Positions 11,582-24,100 of a DNA stretch of 64,000 nucleotides are shown piece by piece. The notes below the pieces were generated by a model. It was not told the origin of the DNA and searched no databases. It saw only the letters and a program-made list of their open reading frames with translations. The stretch is taken from the NCBI RefSeq assembly GCF_910592395.1, contig NC_088309.1, positions 7,442,501 through 7,506,500 on the forward strand, read 5' to 3'. Source of the DNA: Lineus longissimus. Taxonomy: Eukaryota > Nemertea > Pilidiophora > Heteronemertea > Lineidae. Position 1 is the stretch's first letter; each line of letters starts with the position of its first letter. A program made the translations under genes and the position numbers.

Positions 11582-14500
11582 TTGACCAGAGGGACGCGTA
11601 ATGACGTTACGGAGTGGGAGCTGCAAGATTGGGGCAAGAGATGGCGTGGTAACCAAGGACAGCACCAAAGGGAGACGTAAGAATGACAGAGTGAGGACAG
11701 TAGATACAACTACCACCATTCTGACAGCAGACTTATGCAAGGGAACAGCTGTCTTGGGAGCACAGTTTGCAGACTTGATGCAAATGACCTGAGCAGAAGA
11801 ATGAAGCTGGCAATGCTGGTCTGAGAGGTGGGTTGAAGAATTTCCCTGGGATCAAGCCTGGGCATTATTGCATAGTAGCCAGCAGTGTTAATCAGATGAT
11901 GACAATACAATGTGTTTACAATTGGTCAACTTAAACATTACCTCAGTATGTAAATAATCCAATGAATGACAGGGACAAGTGGGAAGAAACTAGAGACTGA
12001 AGTCTTTACAAAATGGCTAGGTAGCTGGGCATCTATCAGCTATGCTACCTTGATTAGATATTGAGAAGATGTACGCTTCAGCATGATTTCAAAGAATCTT
12101 GCGTTCAGTAATGGCCTACGAATTACTTGCATGACAATTCTAAAGGCTTCAAGATCTTTTTCAGCCTGTTTCAAGTTCAGGGGCGTGGCCGTCACTGAGG
12201 TTGTCCAAGAGACACCCGATGCTATATTACTGTTGAAAAAGACAAAGTGGTTTGGTTTGGCATGGCTAAGTATTGACTGACAAACTGTCAAAAAGGTGTG
12301 ACTTATTTTTTGCCTGTTGTCTGAGAAACAGTAATGCCTGTCATTGGACATGTGACAGTGACAGCTTAATTGCCAACACAGGAACAAAAAATTGATGTCG
12401 AGCCAAGGACAACGCAAAGTTGGCACCATGTTGGATTTATGTACTTGCTGTACAAACTTTGCAAACAGCAAAATAAGCCAGTGACAGTGAGGACCAGTCT
12501 GTGACAGGATGCCTAATCACATATCTTCAAGGTAGCTGCCTCTGCGATAATGATAATGAAAGGATGAATGCCAGCAGGATGACTAAGTGACAGAAACTTT
12601 CATGTGTAATAGCCTTAAAGATTTATGATCATCCTAACGATTTTAGTCGTCTGTTTCAGCATGGTTTTAAGATTGGAGGACAGGGATGTCGCAGAGGTCT
12701 TGAAAAACTACTGTTTACTAGGATGCACTCGCATCTGGAACACCTGATGTGAAGGAAGGCTGGGGATGCACCAAGAAAGATATTTTTTCTTTCCGGCAAT
12801 GTTGCCAGTGCCACAAAGAACAGAACTTTCAGTTTAGATACGAGGTTGAATTATCAGAGGCTGTTCAAGAGAGCCTCTGCACGCTACAGTAAAAGGACGA
12901 AGCAGCTTGGTTTGACCTGGGGAAATATCCGCTGACTGGGTGCTAATATAAACATGATAGAGGGCACTGTGTAAAGCATGCATTTTGAAATGATTCCTTT
13001 TGCCTGTGATCTGAGCCTGTGTTAGACAATGATGCAGATCATTGAAAACGATGAGACGGTGACGGCTGGTTGGGAAGAAGACTCGTAAATGCATGTTTAA
13101 AAAAACTCCGAAGAAATTTGGCTGCAATCAAGACTTCCTTGCAGTGAAAGGCTTGAGGTGTTACAAATTCAAGCATTCCAATAGTTTGAGTTATTTTTCT
13201 GTCTGCATGGTTTCAAAGAAGATGAGATGGAGAGACACAACAGATATGGAGAAACATGTGTCTGTTACATAAAGGTCTGTGGGTGTATCCTGAAGAGGGA
13301 TTCAGTTGACTTGTGAAGGAGCAAATATTTCGGGTAAGAAAATTGTTCTTCATATTCCGTCAACTAGTCGAAAGGCTGTCAAAAGCATTGAAGTTTCTTG
13401 CCCTTCATTCAGGCAAGAGAAGTATCCAGTCTCATACAGCTTGAAGTAAAATTTAATGTCTCTGAACCTGGCTGACATAGATTAAATCTTGATTCCGGCC
13501 CAAATAATGAACAAAAATCTGCTCAACATCAAATCACCTCTGACCTCGGACTCGGCTAATTTTCTGGAGATGGTGTTTAGTATTTCATCACATTGATACA
13601 CTATCCAAGGCATCTTGTGATGAAAAACGACAGGAGTTCCCTGTGTGAACTGAAGGTAGGTTGGCCTAAAGAAGGCATAAGAAACTGGACAACAACGCAG
13701 AGAATTCTTAACATTTTATCTTGCTGAATGTATGTAACAAGCTGCTGACAACTATTCATAGAGTCTGAGCAAACGTTATGGTTGTCTGTATTGCACTTCA
13801 GACCAGTGATCTGCTTATGGCAGGTAATGGCACTTGTGTCAAAAGCAGCTTCGTATTTGCCTTGCGTCTTCATATTTGGCAGATGATTATCTTAAGGTGT
13901 AGAAAAGCCAGGGGACCGTTCTGCGTTATTGTTTATTTGGTTTAGAAAATTTTATTAATGAAAACTGTGGTCCTTTCCAGCTCCTCCACCTGATGACACA
14001 GACTGGAAAAGAGAAAAGCTTGTCGTCCTCGTAATCAAGCCAAGACCAGTCCACATGCTGAGGGTTGCAACTCCAACACTACTAACAAGATTTCACTGTG
14101 GTCAGCTGGCTGCAGCAAAATCTGACTGGTGAAAATGATGAAGGAATCTACCATGTCGTTGCAAGGACAAGCAATCTTAGAATACAAGGTTGGTGTGCAA
14201 TGTGAATCTGTGCAGGATAGATGTACAGTAGCCTGCCTGCCGGATAACTTATCAGAAAGCAAATACATGTATGTCCAGAATGACTAGCAAAATAAGAAAA
14301 AAAGTTTATAACAGATTTTGGTCATAACACTGGTCAAGTGCTGTCCTGTTGTGTTCCTTTAATAGAAATTTTTACATTCTAAATAGTTGTTAGTCGGTAG
14401 TGCTGGCAAGTTCCTGGCGGATAAGGTTCCAGAGTGAACTGCAATCACCGTACGAAACACCACAGTTAAATGAGTGCAAGAGGAGATCGTTGAAATCACT

Positions 14501-14935
14501 GGACAGAAAACTGTGCTGAACATCTTTTTCCTTTACTCACATTCAGTCCTTATCATTATTACAGCTTTGGTTTACCAGTTACATCCTCAGATGATTCAGA
14601 ACATGCAGGACATTGTGAACATGGAGAATATCAAGAAGAACTGAGTGGTGCCGAAAATACCTGAAGATTTACTTTTTCAGCGAAGTATCACTTTGTAGGC
14701 CTGAAGGTTTAGAAGTTATACCTGAATTCCTAAGGACTATGGCTTACTCCTATTCGGTAGCCTGGAAAACATTTCATCCTGGATGCAGAGAAAGACTGTA
14801 GTTTAGATTACTTGTTAGTTAGTTTTAGTGTTAGTTTTCACTGTTGAAGGATACATACTCAGATTTATAATTTATTATATCCGCACTTTTGGAGAAAATT
14901 CGGATATATTGTTTTTATCAGGTTTGTCCATCCGT
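11582..14935. other. Gene-poor stretch; possible non-coding transcript or decayed repeats
   Basis: No coding exon chain is visible. A decayed SINE-like segment lies near 11838-11895. Several segments (for example 12200-12330 and 12860-13020) resemble each other weakly, suggesting old duplications. The AT-rich end (14820-14935) leads directly into the satellite array. Confidence 0.4.
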
Positions 14936-15180
14936 CCGACTTGGCCCTTTCTTCGGAGCAGTACAGTTACAAGATAAATCCTGTTTGTAATTTTATAAAT
15001 TAGTTGCTCATTAAGGGCTTACGAAGGTTTTGATGCATTGCTGGCATATCTGCATACCAGTGATTATATGTATAATTAAGTTTTGCTTTGAAGCAATATC
15101 AGTGCTACACTTGTGAAGCAGTGGCAGTGTTCAGGTCTTGTCTGCCTCGCTGACATATCTGCATACCAGTAATTATGTGC
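14936..15180. repeat. Diverged left-edge fragment of the 1.12-kb satellite
   Basis: The sequence is homologous to the start of each downstream unit (GACTTGGC..CTTTCTTCGGAGCAG and the block that follows). It carries many substitutions not seen in the ten inner copies. It is the decayed flank expected at the edge of an array homogenised by unequal exchange. Confidence 0.85.
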
Positions 15181-18100
15181 AGACTTGGCTCTTTCTTTGG
15201 AGCAGTACAGTTGTAAGATAAATCCTGTTTGTAATTTTATAAATTAGTTGCTCATTAAGGGCTTACGAAGGTTTTGATGCCTTGCTGGCATATCTGCATA
15301 CCAGTAAATATGTGCAGATTCATTTCTTGCTTTGAATCAATATTGTTGCTACACTCCTAAAGCAGTGGCAATGTTCAGGTCTTTTCTGCCTCGCGGGCAA
15401 ATCTTCATACCAGTAATTATGTGCAGACTTGGCTCTTCCTGAGATTGTAGGACTGGGTCCATTGAATGTAACAAAAATAATCGATGCCTATTTACAAATG
15501 AAATGAAGAGTCTGCATTTTGGTGCAACTCCATATAACTGTCGGGTGATTTCGCTCTGAACTTGTGACACTCTGATCGGTCTGAAAAAATCATTAACCCG
15601 CCCCTCTGGGAAAAATTTGCAGCCAGATTGCACCATTGCCTGTTACTGTCTGAGAGATGGCAATGTCAGGGGTTCATGACGGTGGTTAAACCTATTGCGA
15701 ATGGGCAGCACAATTGGGTGTAGGATACTCCGAAACCATTGCACACTCCTGAATCTGCGGTGGGTTGGTACCCCACGCTATGTAAGGAGTAGGTTTCTTG
15801 GTAAGACTTGGTCCACGTGAATGGGTCGTGCCTTAAAAATGATGAGAAGTTGCGAATTGACGCCCTGTGAAGTGTCCTTCGACCAACTAGTGCTAATCCG
15901 GTCACTGTCTCCAGGTCACCATGCCTCGGTCAATGAGCGGGCGAAGCACCCAATGGCTCCGTCAGGAGTTCATCGTCAACTTCAGCCCGTAGTCAAACCG
16001 GTACACGCACAAATATCTTATTTGAGAGTGGGGGACATCAGTAAAGTGCTTCTCATCGGGGTAATACAGTACCACTGTATACAATGACCCCATTTTTTGT
16101 TGGATTCATTTCCGCCGAGGAGTGGTCGATAATGAGAATTTCAGGCCAGTCTGATTATCACCAGTACAGAGGGCAATTATCTAATAGTTATGTGGCTTTC
16201 CCTCAAACTGTATACTCTCATGTCAATTGTAAATTAGTGTTGCTTGGTAGTGTTCAGGGTCTTTTTGTCGAACAGGCACATCTGCATACCAGTAATTATG
16301 TGCAGACTTGGCTCTTTCTTTGGAGCAGTACAGTTGTAAGATAAATCCTGTTTGTAATTTTATAAATTAGTTGCTCATTAAGGGCTTACGAAGGTTTTGA
16401 TGCCTTGCTGGCATATCTGCATACCAGTAAATATGTGCAGATTCATTTCTTGCTTTGAATCAATATTGTTGCTACACTCCTAAAGCAGTGGCAATGTTCA
16501 GGTCTTTTCTGCCTCGCGGGCAAATCTTCATACCAGTAATTATGTGCAGACTTGGCTCTTCCTGAGATTGTAGGACTGGGTCCATTGAATGTAACAAAAA
16601 TAATCGATGCCTATTTACAAATGAAATGAAGAGTCTGCATTTTGGTGCAACTCCATATAACTGTCGGGTGATTTCGCTCTGAACTTGTGACACTCTGATC
16701 GGTCTGAAAAAATCATTATCCCGCCCCTCTGGGAAAAATTTGCAGCCAGATTGCACCATTGCCTGTTACTGTCTGAGAGATGGCAATGTCAGGGGTTCAT
16801 GACGGTGGTTAAACCTATTGCGAATGGGCAGCACAATTGGGTGTAGGATACTCCGAAACCATTGCACACTCCTGAATCTGCGGTGGGTTGGTACCCCACG
16901 CTACGTAAGGAGTAGGTTTCTTGGTAAGACTTGGTCCACGTGAATGGGTCGTGCCTTAAAAATGATGAGAAGTTGCGAATTGACGCCCTGTGAAGTGTCC
17001 TTCGACCAACTAGTGCTAATCCGGTCACTGTCTCCAGGTCACCATGCCTCGGTCAATGAGCGGGCGAAGCACCCAATGGCTCCGTCAGGAGTACATCGTC
17101 AACTTCAGCCCGTAGTCAAACCGGTACACGCACAAATATCTTAGTTGAGAGTGGGGGACATCAGTAAAGTGCTTCTCATCGGGGTAATACAGTACCACTG
17201 TATACAATGACCCCATTTTTTGTTGGATTCATTTCCGCCGAGGAGTGGTCGATAATGAGAATTTCAGGCCAGTCTGATTATCACCAGTACAGAGGGCAAT
17301 TATCTAATAGTTATGTGGCTTTCCCTCAAACTGTATACTCTTTCATGTCAATTGTAAATTAGTGTTGCTTGGTAGTGTTCAGGGTCTTTTTGTCGAACAG
17401 GCACATCTGCATACCAGTAATTATGTGCAGACTTGGCTCTTTCTTTGGAGCAGTACAGTTGTAAGATAAATCCTGTTTGTAATTTTATAAATTAGTTGCT
17501 CATTAAGGGCTTACGAAGGTTTTGATGCCTTGCTGGCATATCTGCATACCAGTAAATATGTGCAGATTCATTTCTTGCTTTGAATCAATATTGTTGCTAC
17601 ACTCCTAAAGCAGTGGCAATGTTCAGGTCTTTTCTGCCTCGCGGGCAAATCTTCATACCAGTAATTATGTACAGACTTGGCTCTTCCTGAGATTGTAGGA
17701 CTGGGTCCATTGAATGTAACAAAAATAATCGATGCCTATTTACAAATGAAATGAAGAGTCTGCATTTTGGTGCAACTCCATATAACTGTCGGGTGATTTC
17801 GCTCTGAACTTGTGACACTCTGATCGGTCTGAAAAAATCATTATCCCGCCCCTCTGGGAAAAATTTGCAGCCAGATTGCACCATTGCCTGTTACTGTCTG
17901 AGAGATGGCAATGTCAGGGGTTCATGACGGTGGTTAAACCTATTGCGAATGGGCAGCACAAGGGTGTAGGATACTCCGAAACCATTGCACACTCCTGAAT
18001 CTGCGGTGGGTTGGTACCCCACGCTACGTAAGGAGTAGGTTTCTTGGTAAGACTTGGTCCACGTGAATGGGTCGTGCCTTAAAAATGATGAGAAGTTGCG

Positions 18101-21100
18101 AATTGACGCCCTGTGAAGTGTCCTTCGACCAACTAGTGCTAATCCGGTCACTGTCTCCAGGTCACCATGCCTCGGTCAATGAGCGGGCGAAGCACCCAAT
18201 GGCTCCGTCAGGAGTACATCGTCAACTTCAGCCCGTAGTCAAACCGGTACATGCACAAATATCTTAGTTGAGAGTGGGGGACATCAGTAAAGTGCTTCTC
18301 ATCGGGGTAATACAGTACCACTGTATACAATGACCCCATTTTTTGTTGGATTCATTTCCGCCGAGGAGTGGTCGATAATGAGAATTTCAGGCCAGTCTGA
18401 TTATCACCAGTACAGTGGGCAATTATCTAATAGTTATGTGGCTTTCCCTCGAACTGTATACTCTCATGTCAATTGTAAATTAGTGTTGCTTGGTAGTGTT
18501 CAGGGTCTTTTTGTCGAACAGGCACATCTGCATACCAGTAATTATGTGCAGACTTGGCTCTTTCTTTGGAGCAGTACAGTTGTAAGATAAATCCTGTTTG
18601 TAATTTTATAAATTAGTTGCTCATTAAGGGCTTACGAAGGTTTTGATGCCTTGCTGGCATATCTGCATACCAGTAAATATGTGCAGATTCATTTCTTGCT
18701 TTGAATCAATATTGTTGCTACACTCCTAAAGCAGTGGCAATGTTCAGGTCTTTTCTGCCTCGCGGGCAAATCTTCATACCAGTAATTATGTGCAGACTTG
18801 GCTCTTCCTGAGATTGTAGGACTGGGTCCATTGAATGTAACAAAAATAATCGATGCCTATTTACAAATGAAATGAAGAGTCTGCATTTTGGTGCAACTCC
18901 ATATAACTGTCGGGTGATTTCGCTCTGAACTTGTGACACTCTGATCGGTCTGAAAAAATCATTATCCCGCCCCTCTGGGAAAAATTTGCAGCCAGATTGC
19001 ACCATTGCCTGTTACTGTCTGAGAGATGGCAATGTCAGGGGTTCATGACGGTGGTTAAACCTATTGCGAATGGGCAGCACAATTGGGTGTAGGATACTCC
19101 GAAACAATTGCACACTCCTGAATCTGCGGTGGGTTGGTACCCCACGCTACGTAAGGAGTAGGTTTCTTGGTAAGACTTGGTCCACGTGAATGGGTCGTGC
19201 CTTAAAAATGATGAGAAGTTGCGAATTGACGCCCTGTGAAGTGTCCTTCGACCAACTAGTGCTAATCCGGTCACTGTCTCCAGGTCACCATGCCTCGGTC
19301 AATGAGCGGGCGAAGCACCCAATGGCTCCGTCAGGAGTACATCGTCAACTTCAGCCCGTAGTCAAACCGGTACACGCACAAATATCTTAGTTGAGAGTGG
19401 GGGACATCAGTAAAGTGCTTCTCATCGGGGTAATACAGTACCACTGTATACAATGACCCCATTTTTTGTTGGATTCATTTCCGCCGAGGAGTGGTCGATA
19501 ATGAGAATTTCAGGCCAGTCTGATTATCACCAGTACAGAGGGCAATTATCTAATAGTTATGTGGCTTTCCCTCAAACTGTATACTCTTTCATGTCAATTG
19601 TAAATTAGTGTTGCTTGGTAGTGTTCAGGGTCTTTTTGTCGAACAGGCACATCTGCATACCAGTAATTATGTGCAGACTTGGCTCTTTCTTTGGAGCAGT
19701 ACAGTTGTAAGATAAATCCTGTTTGTAATTTTATAAATTAGTTGCTCATTAAGGGCTTACGAAGGTTTTGATGCCTTGCTGGCATATCTGCATACCAGTA
19801 AATATGTGCAGATTCATTTCTTGCTTTGAATCAATATTGTTGCTACACTCCTAAAGCAGTGGCAATGTTCAGGTCTTTTCTGCCTCGCGGGCAAATCTTC
19901 ATACCAGTAATTATGTACAGACTTGGCTCTTCCTGAGATTGTAGGACTGGGTCCATTGAATGTAACAAAAATAATCGATGCCTATTTACAAATGAAATGA
20001 AGAGTCTGCATTTTGGTGCAACTCCATATAACTGTCGGGTGATTTCGCTCTGAACTTGTGACACTCTGATCGGTCTGAAAAAATCATTATCCCGCCCCTC
20101 TGGGAAAAATTTGCAGCCAGATTGCACCATTGCCTGTTACTGTCTGAGAGATGGCAATGTCAGGGGTTCATGACGGTGGTTAAACCTATTGCGAATGGGC
20201 AGCACAAGGGTGTAGGATACTCCGAAACCATTGCACACTCCTGAATCTGCGGTGGGTTGGTACCCCACGCTACGTAAGGAGTAGGTTTCTTGGTAAGACT
20301 TGGTCCACGTGAATGGGTCGTGCCTTAAAAATGATGAGAAGTTGCGAATTGACGCCCTGTGAAGTGTCCTTCGACCAACTAGTGCTAATCCGGTCACTGT
20401 CTCCAGGTCACCATGCCTCGGTCAATGAGCGGGCGAAGCACCCAATGGCTCCGTCAGGAGTACATCGTCAACTTCAGCCCGTAGTCAAACCGGTACATGC
20501 ACAAATATCTTAGTTGAGAGTGGGGGACATCAGTAAAGTGCTTCTCATCGGGGTAATACAGTACCACTGTATACAATGACCCCATTTTTTGTTGGATTCA
20601 TTTCCGCCGAGGAGTGGTCGATAATGAGAATTTCAGGCCAGTCTGATTATCACCAGTACAGTGGGCAATTATCTAATAGTTATGTGGCTTTCCCTCAAAC
20701 TGTATACTCTTTCATGTCAATTGTAAATTAGTGTTGCTTGGTAGTGTTCAGGGTCTTTTTGTCGAACAGGCACATCTGCATACCAGTAATTATGTGCAGA
20801 CTTGGCTCTTTCTTTGGAGCAGTACAGTTGTAAGATAAATCCTGTTTGTAATTTTATAAATTAGTTGCTCATTAAGGGCTTACGAAGGTTTTGATGCCTT
20901 GCTGGCATATCTGCATACCAGTAAATATGTGCAGATTCATTTCTTGCTTTGAATCAATATTGTTGCTACACTACTAAAGCAGTGGCAATGTTCAGGTCTT
21001 TTCTGCCTCGCGGGCAAATCTTCATACCAGTAATTATGTACAGACTTGGCTCTTCCTGAGATTGTAGGACTGGGTCCATTGAATGTAACAAAAATAATCG

Positions 21101-24100
21101 ATGCCTACTTACAAATGAAATGAAGAGTCTGCATTTTGGTGCAACTCCATATAACTGTCGGGTGATTTCGCTCTGAACTTGTGACACTCTGATCGGTCTG
21201 AAAAAATCATTATCCCGCCCCTCTGGGAAAAATTTGCAGCCAGATTGCACCATTGCCTGTTACTGTCTGAGAGATGGCAATGTCAGGGGTTCATGACGGT
21301 GGTTAAACCTATTGCGAATGGGCAGCACAATTGGGTGTAGGATACTCCGAAACCATTGCACACTCCTGAATCTGCGGTGGGTTGGTACCCCACGCTACGT
21401 AAGGAGTAGGTTTCTTGGTAAGACTTGGTCCACGTGAATGGGTCGTGCCTTAAAAATGATGAGAAGTTGCGAATTGACGCCCTGTGAAGTGTCCTTCGAC
21501 CAACTAGTGCTAATCCGGTCACTGTCTCCAGGTCACCATGCCTCGGTCAATGAGCGGGCGAAGCACCCAATGGCTCCGTCAGGAGTACATCGTCAACTTC
21601 AGCCCGTAGTCAAACCGGTACATGCACAAATATCTTAGTTGAGAGTGGGGGACATCAGTAAAGTGCTTCTCATCGGGGTAATACAGTACCACTGTATACA
21701 ATGACCCCATTTTTTGTTGGATTCATTTCCGCCGAGGAGTGGTCGATAATGAGAATTTCAGGCCAGTCTGATTATCACCAGTACAGAGGGCAATTATCTA
21801 ATAGTTATGTGGCTTTCCCTCAAACTGTATACTCTTTCATGTCAATTGTAAATTAGTGTTGCTTGGTAGTGTTCAGGGTCTTTTTGTCGAACAGGCACAT
21901 CTGCATACCAGTAATTATGTGCAGACTTGGCTCTTTCTTTGGAGCAGTACAGTTGTAAGATAAATCCTGTTTGTAATTTTATAAATTAGTTGCTCATTAA
22001 GGGCTTACGAAGGTTTTGATGCCTTGCTGGCATATCTGCATACCAGTAAATATGTGCAGATTCATTTCTTGCTTTGAATCAATATTGTTGCTACACTCCT
22101 AAAGCAGTGGCAATGTTCAGGTCTTTTCTGCCTCGCGGGCAAATCTTCATACCAGTAATTATGTGCAGACTTGGCTCTTCCTGAGATTGTAGGACTGGGT
22201 CCATTGAATGTAACAAAAATAATCGATGCCTATTTACAAATGAAATGAAGAGTCTGCATTTTGGTGCAACTCCATATAACTGTCGGGTGATTTCGCTCTG
22301 AACTTGTGACACTCTGATCGGTCTGAAAAAATCATTATCCCGCCCCTCTGGGAAAAATTTGCAGCCAGATTGCACCATTGCCTGTTACTGTCTGAGAGAT
22401 GGCAATGTCAGGGGTTCATGACGGTGGTTAAACCTATTGCGAATGGGCAGCACAATTGGGTGTAGGATACTCCGAAACCATTGCACACTCCTGAATCTGC
22501 GGTGGGTTGGTACCCCACGCTACGTAAGGAGTAGGTTTCTTGGTAAGACTTGGTCCACGTGAATGGGTCGTGCCTTAAAAATGATGAGAAGTTGCGAATT
22601 GACGCCCTGTGAAGTGTCCTTCGACCAACTAGTGCTAATCCGGTCACTGTCTCCAGGTCACCATGCCTCGGTCAATGAGCGGGCGAAGCACCCAATGGCT
22701 CCGTCAGGAGTACATCGTCAACTTCAGCCCGTAGTCAAACCGGTACATGCACAAATATCTTAGTTGAGAGTGGGGGACATCAGTAAAGTGCTTCTCATCG
22801 GGGTAATACAGTACCACTGTATACAATGACCCCATTTTTTGTTGGATTCATTTCCGCCGAGGAGTGGTCGATAATGAGAATTTCAGGCCAGTCTGATTAT
22901 CACCAGTACAGAGGGCAATTATCTAATAGTTATGTGGCTTTCCCTCAAACTGTATACTCTTTCATGTCAATTGTAAATTAGTGTTGCTTGGTAGTGTTCA
23001 GGGTCTTTTTGTCGAACAGGCACATCTGCATACCAGTAATTATGTGCAGACTTGGCTCTTTCTTTGGAGCAGTACAGTTGTAAGATAAATCCTGTTTGTA
23101 ATTTTATAAATTAGTTGCTCATTAAGGGCTTACGAAGGTTTTGATGCCTTGCTGGCATATCTGCATACCAGTAAATATGTGCAGATTCATTTCTTGCTTT
23201 GAATCAATATTGTTGCTACACTCCTAAAGCAGTGGCAATGTTCAGGTCTTTTCTGCCTCGCGGGCAAATCTTCATACCAGTAATTATGTGCAGACTTGGC
23301 TCTTCCTGAGATTGTAGGACTTGGTCCATTGAATGTAACAAAAATAATCGATGCCTATTTACAAATGAAATGAAGAGTCTGCATTTTGGTGCAACTCCAT
23401 ATAACTGTCGGGTGATTTCGCTCTGAACTTGTGACACTCTGATCGGTCTGAAAAAATCATTATCCCGCCCCTCTGGGAAAAATTTGCAGCCAGATTGCAC
23501 CATTGCCTGTTACTGTCTGAGAGATGGCAATGTCAGGGGTTCATGACGGTGGTTAAACCTATTGCGAATGGGCAGCACAATTGGGTGTAGGATACTCCGA
23601 AACCATTGCACACTCCTGAATCTGCGGTGGGTTGGTACCCCACGCTACGTAAGGAGTAGGTTTCTTGGTAAGACTTGGTCCACGTGAATGGGTCGTGCCT
23701 TAAAAATGATGAGAAGTTGCGAATTGACGCCCTGTGAAGTGTCCTTCGACCAACTAGTGCTAATCCGGTCACTGTCTCCAGGTCACCATGCCTCGGTCAA
23801 TGAGCGGGCGAAGCACCCAATGGCTCCGTCAGGAGTACATCGTCAACTTCAGCCCGTAGTCAAACCGGTACACGCACAAATATCTTAGTTGAGAGTGGGG
23901 GACATCAGTAAAGTGCTTCTCATCGGGGTAATACAGTACCACTGTATACAATGACCCCATTTTTTGTTGGATTCATTTCCGCCGAGGAGTGGTCGATAAT
24001 GAGAATTTCAGGCCAGTCTGATTATCACCAGTACAGAGGGCAATTATCTAATAGTTATGTGGCTTTCCCTCAAACTGTATACTCTTTCATGTCAATTGTA

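Noticed and set aside
11582-14935. A snoRNA host gene with box C/D or H/ACA RNAs
   Set aside because: Scattered TGATGA and CTGA motifs occur (for example at 13616 and 13993), but none has proper spacing with a terminal stem.
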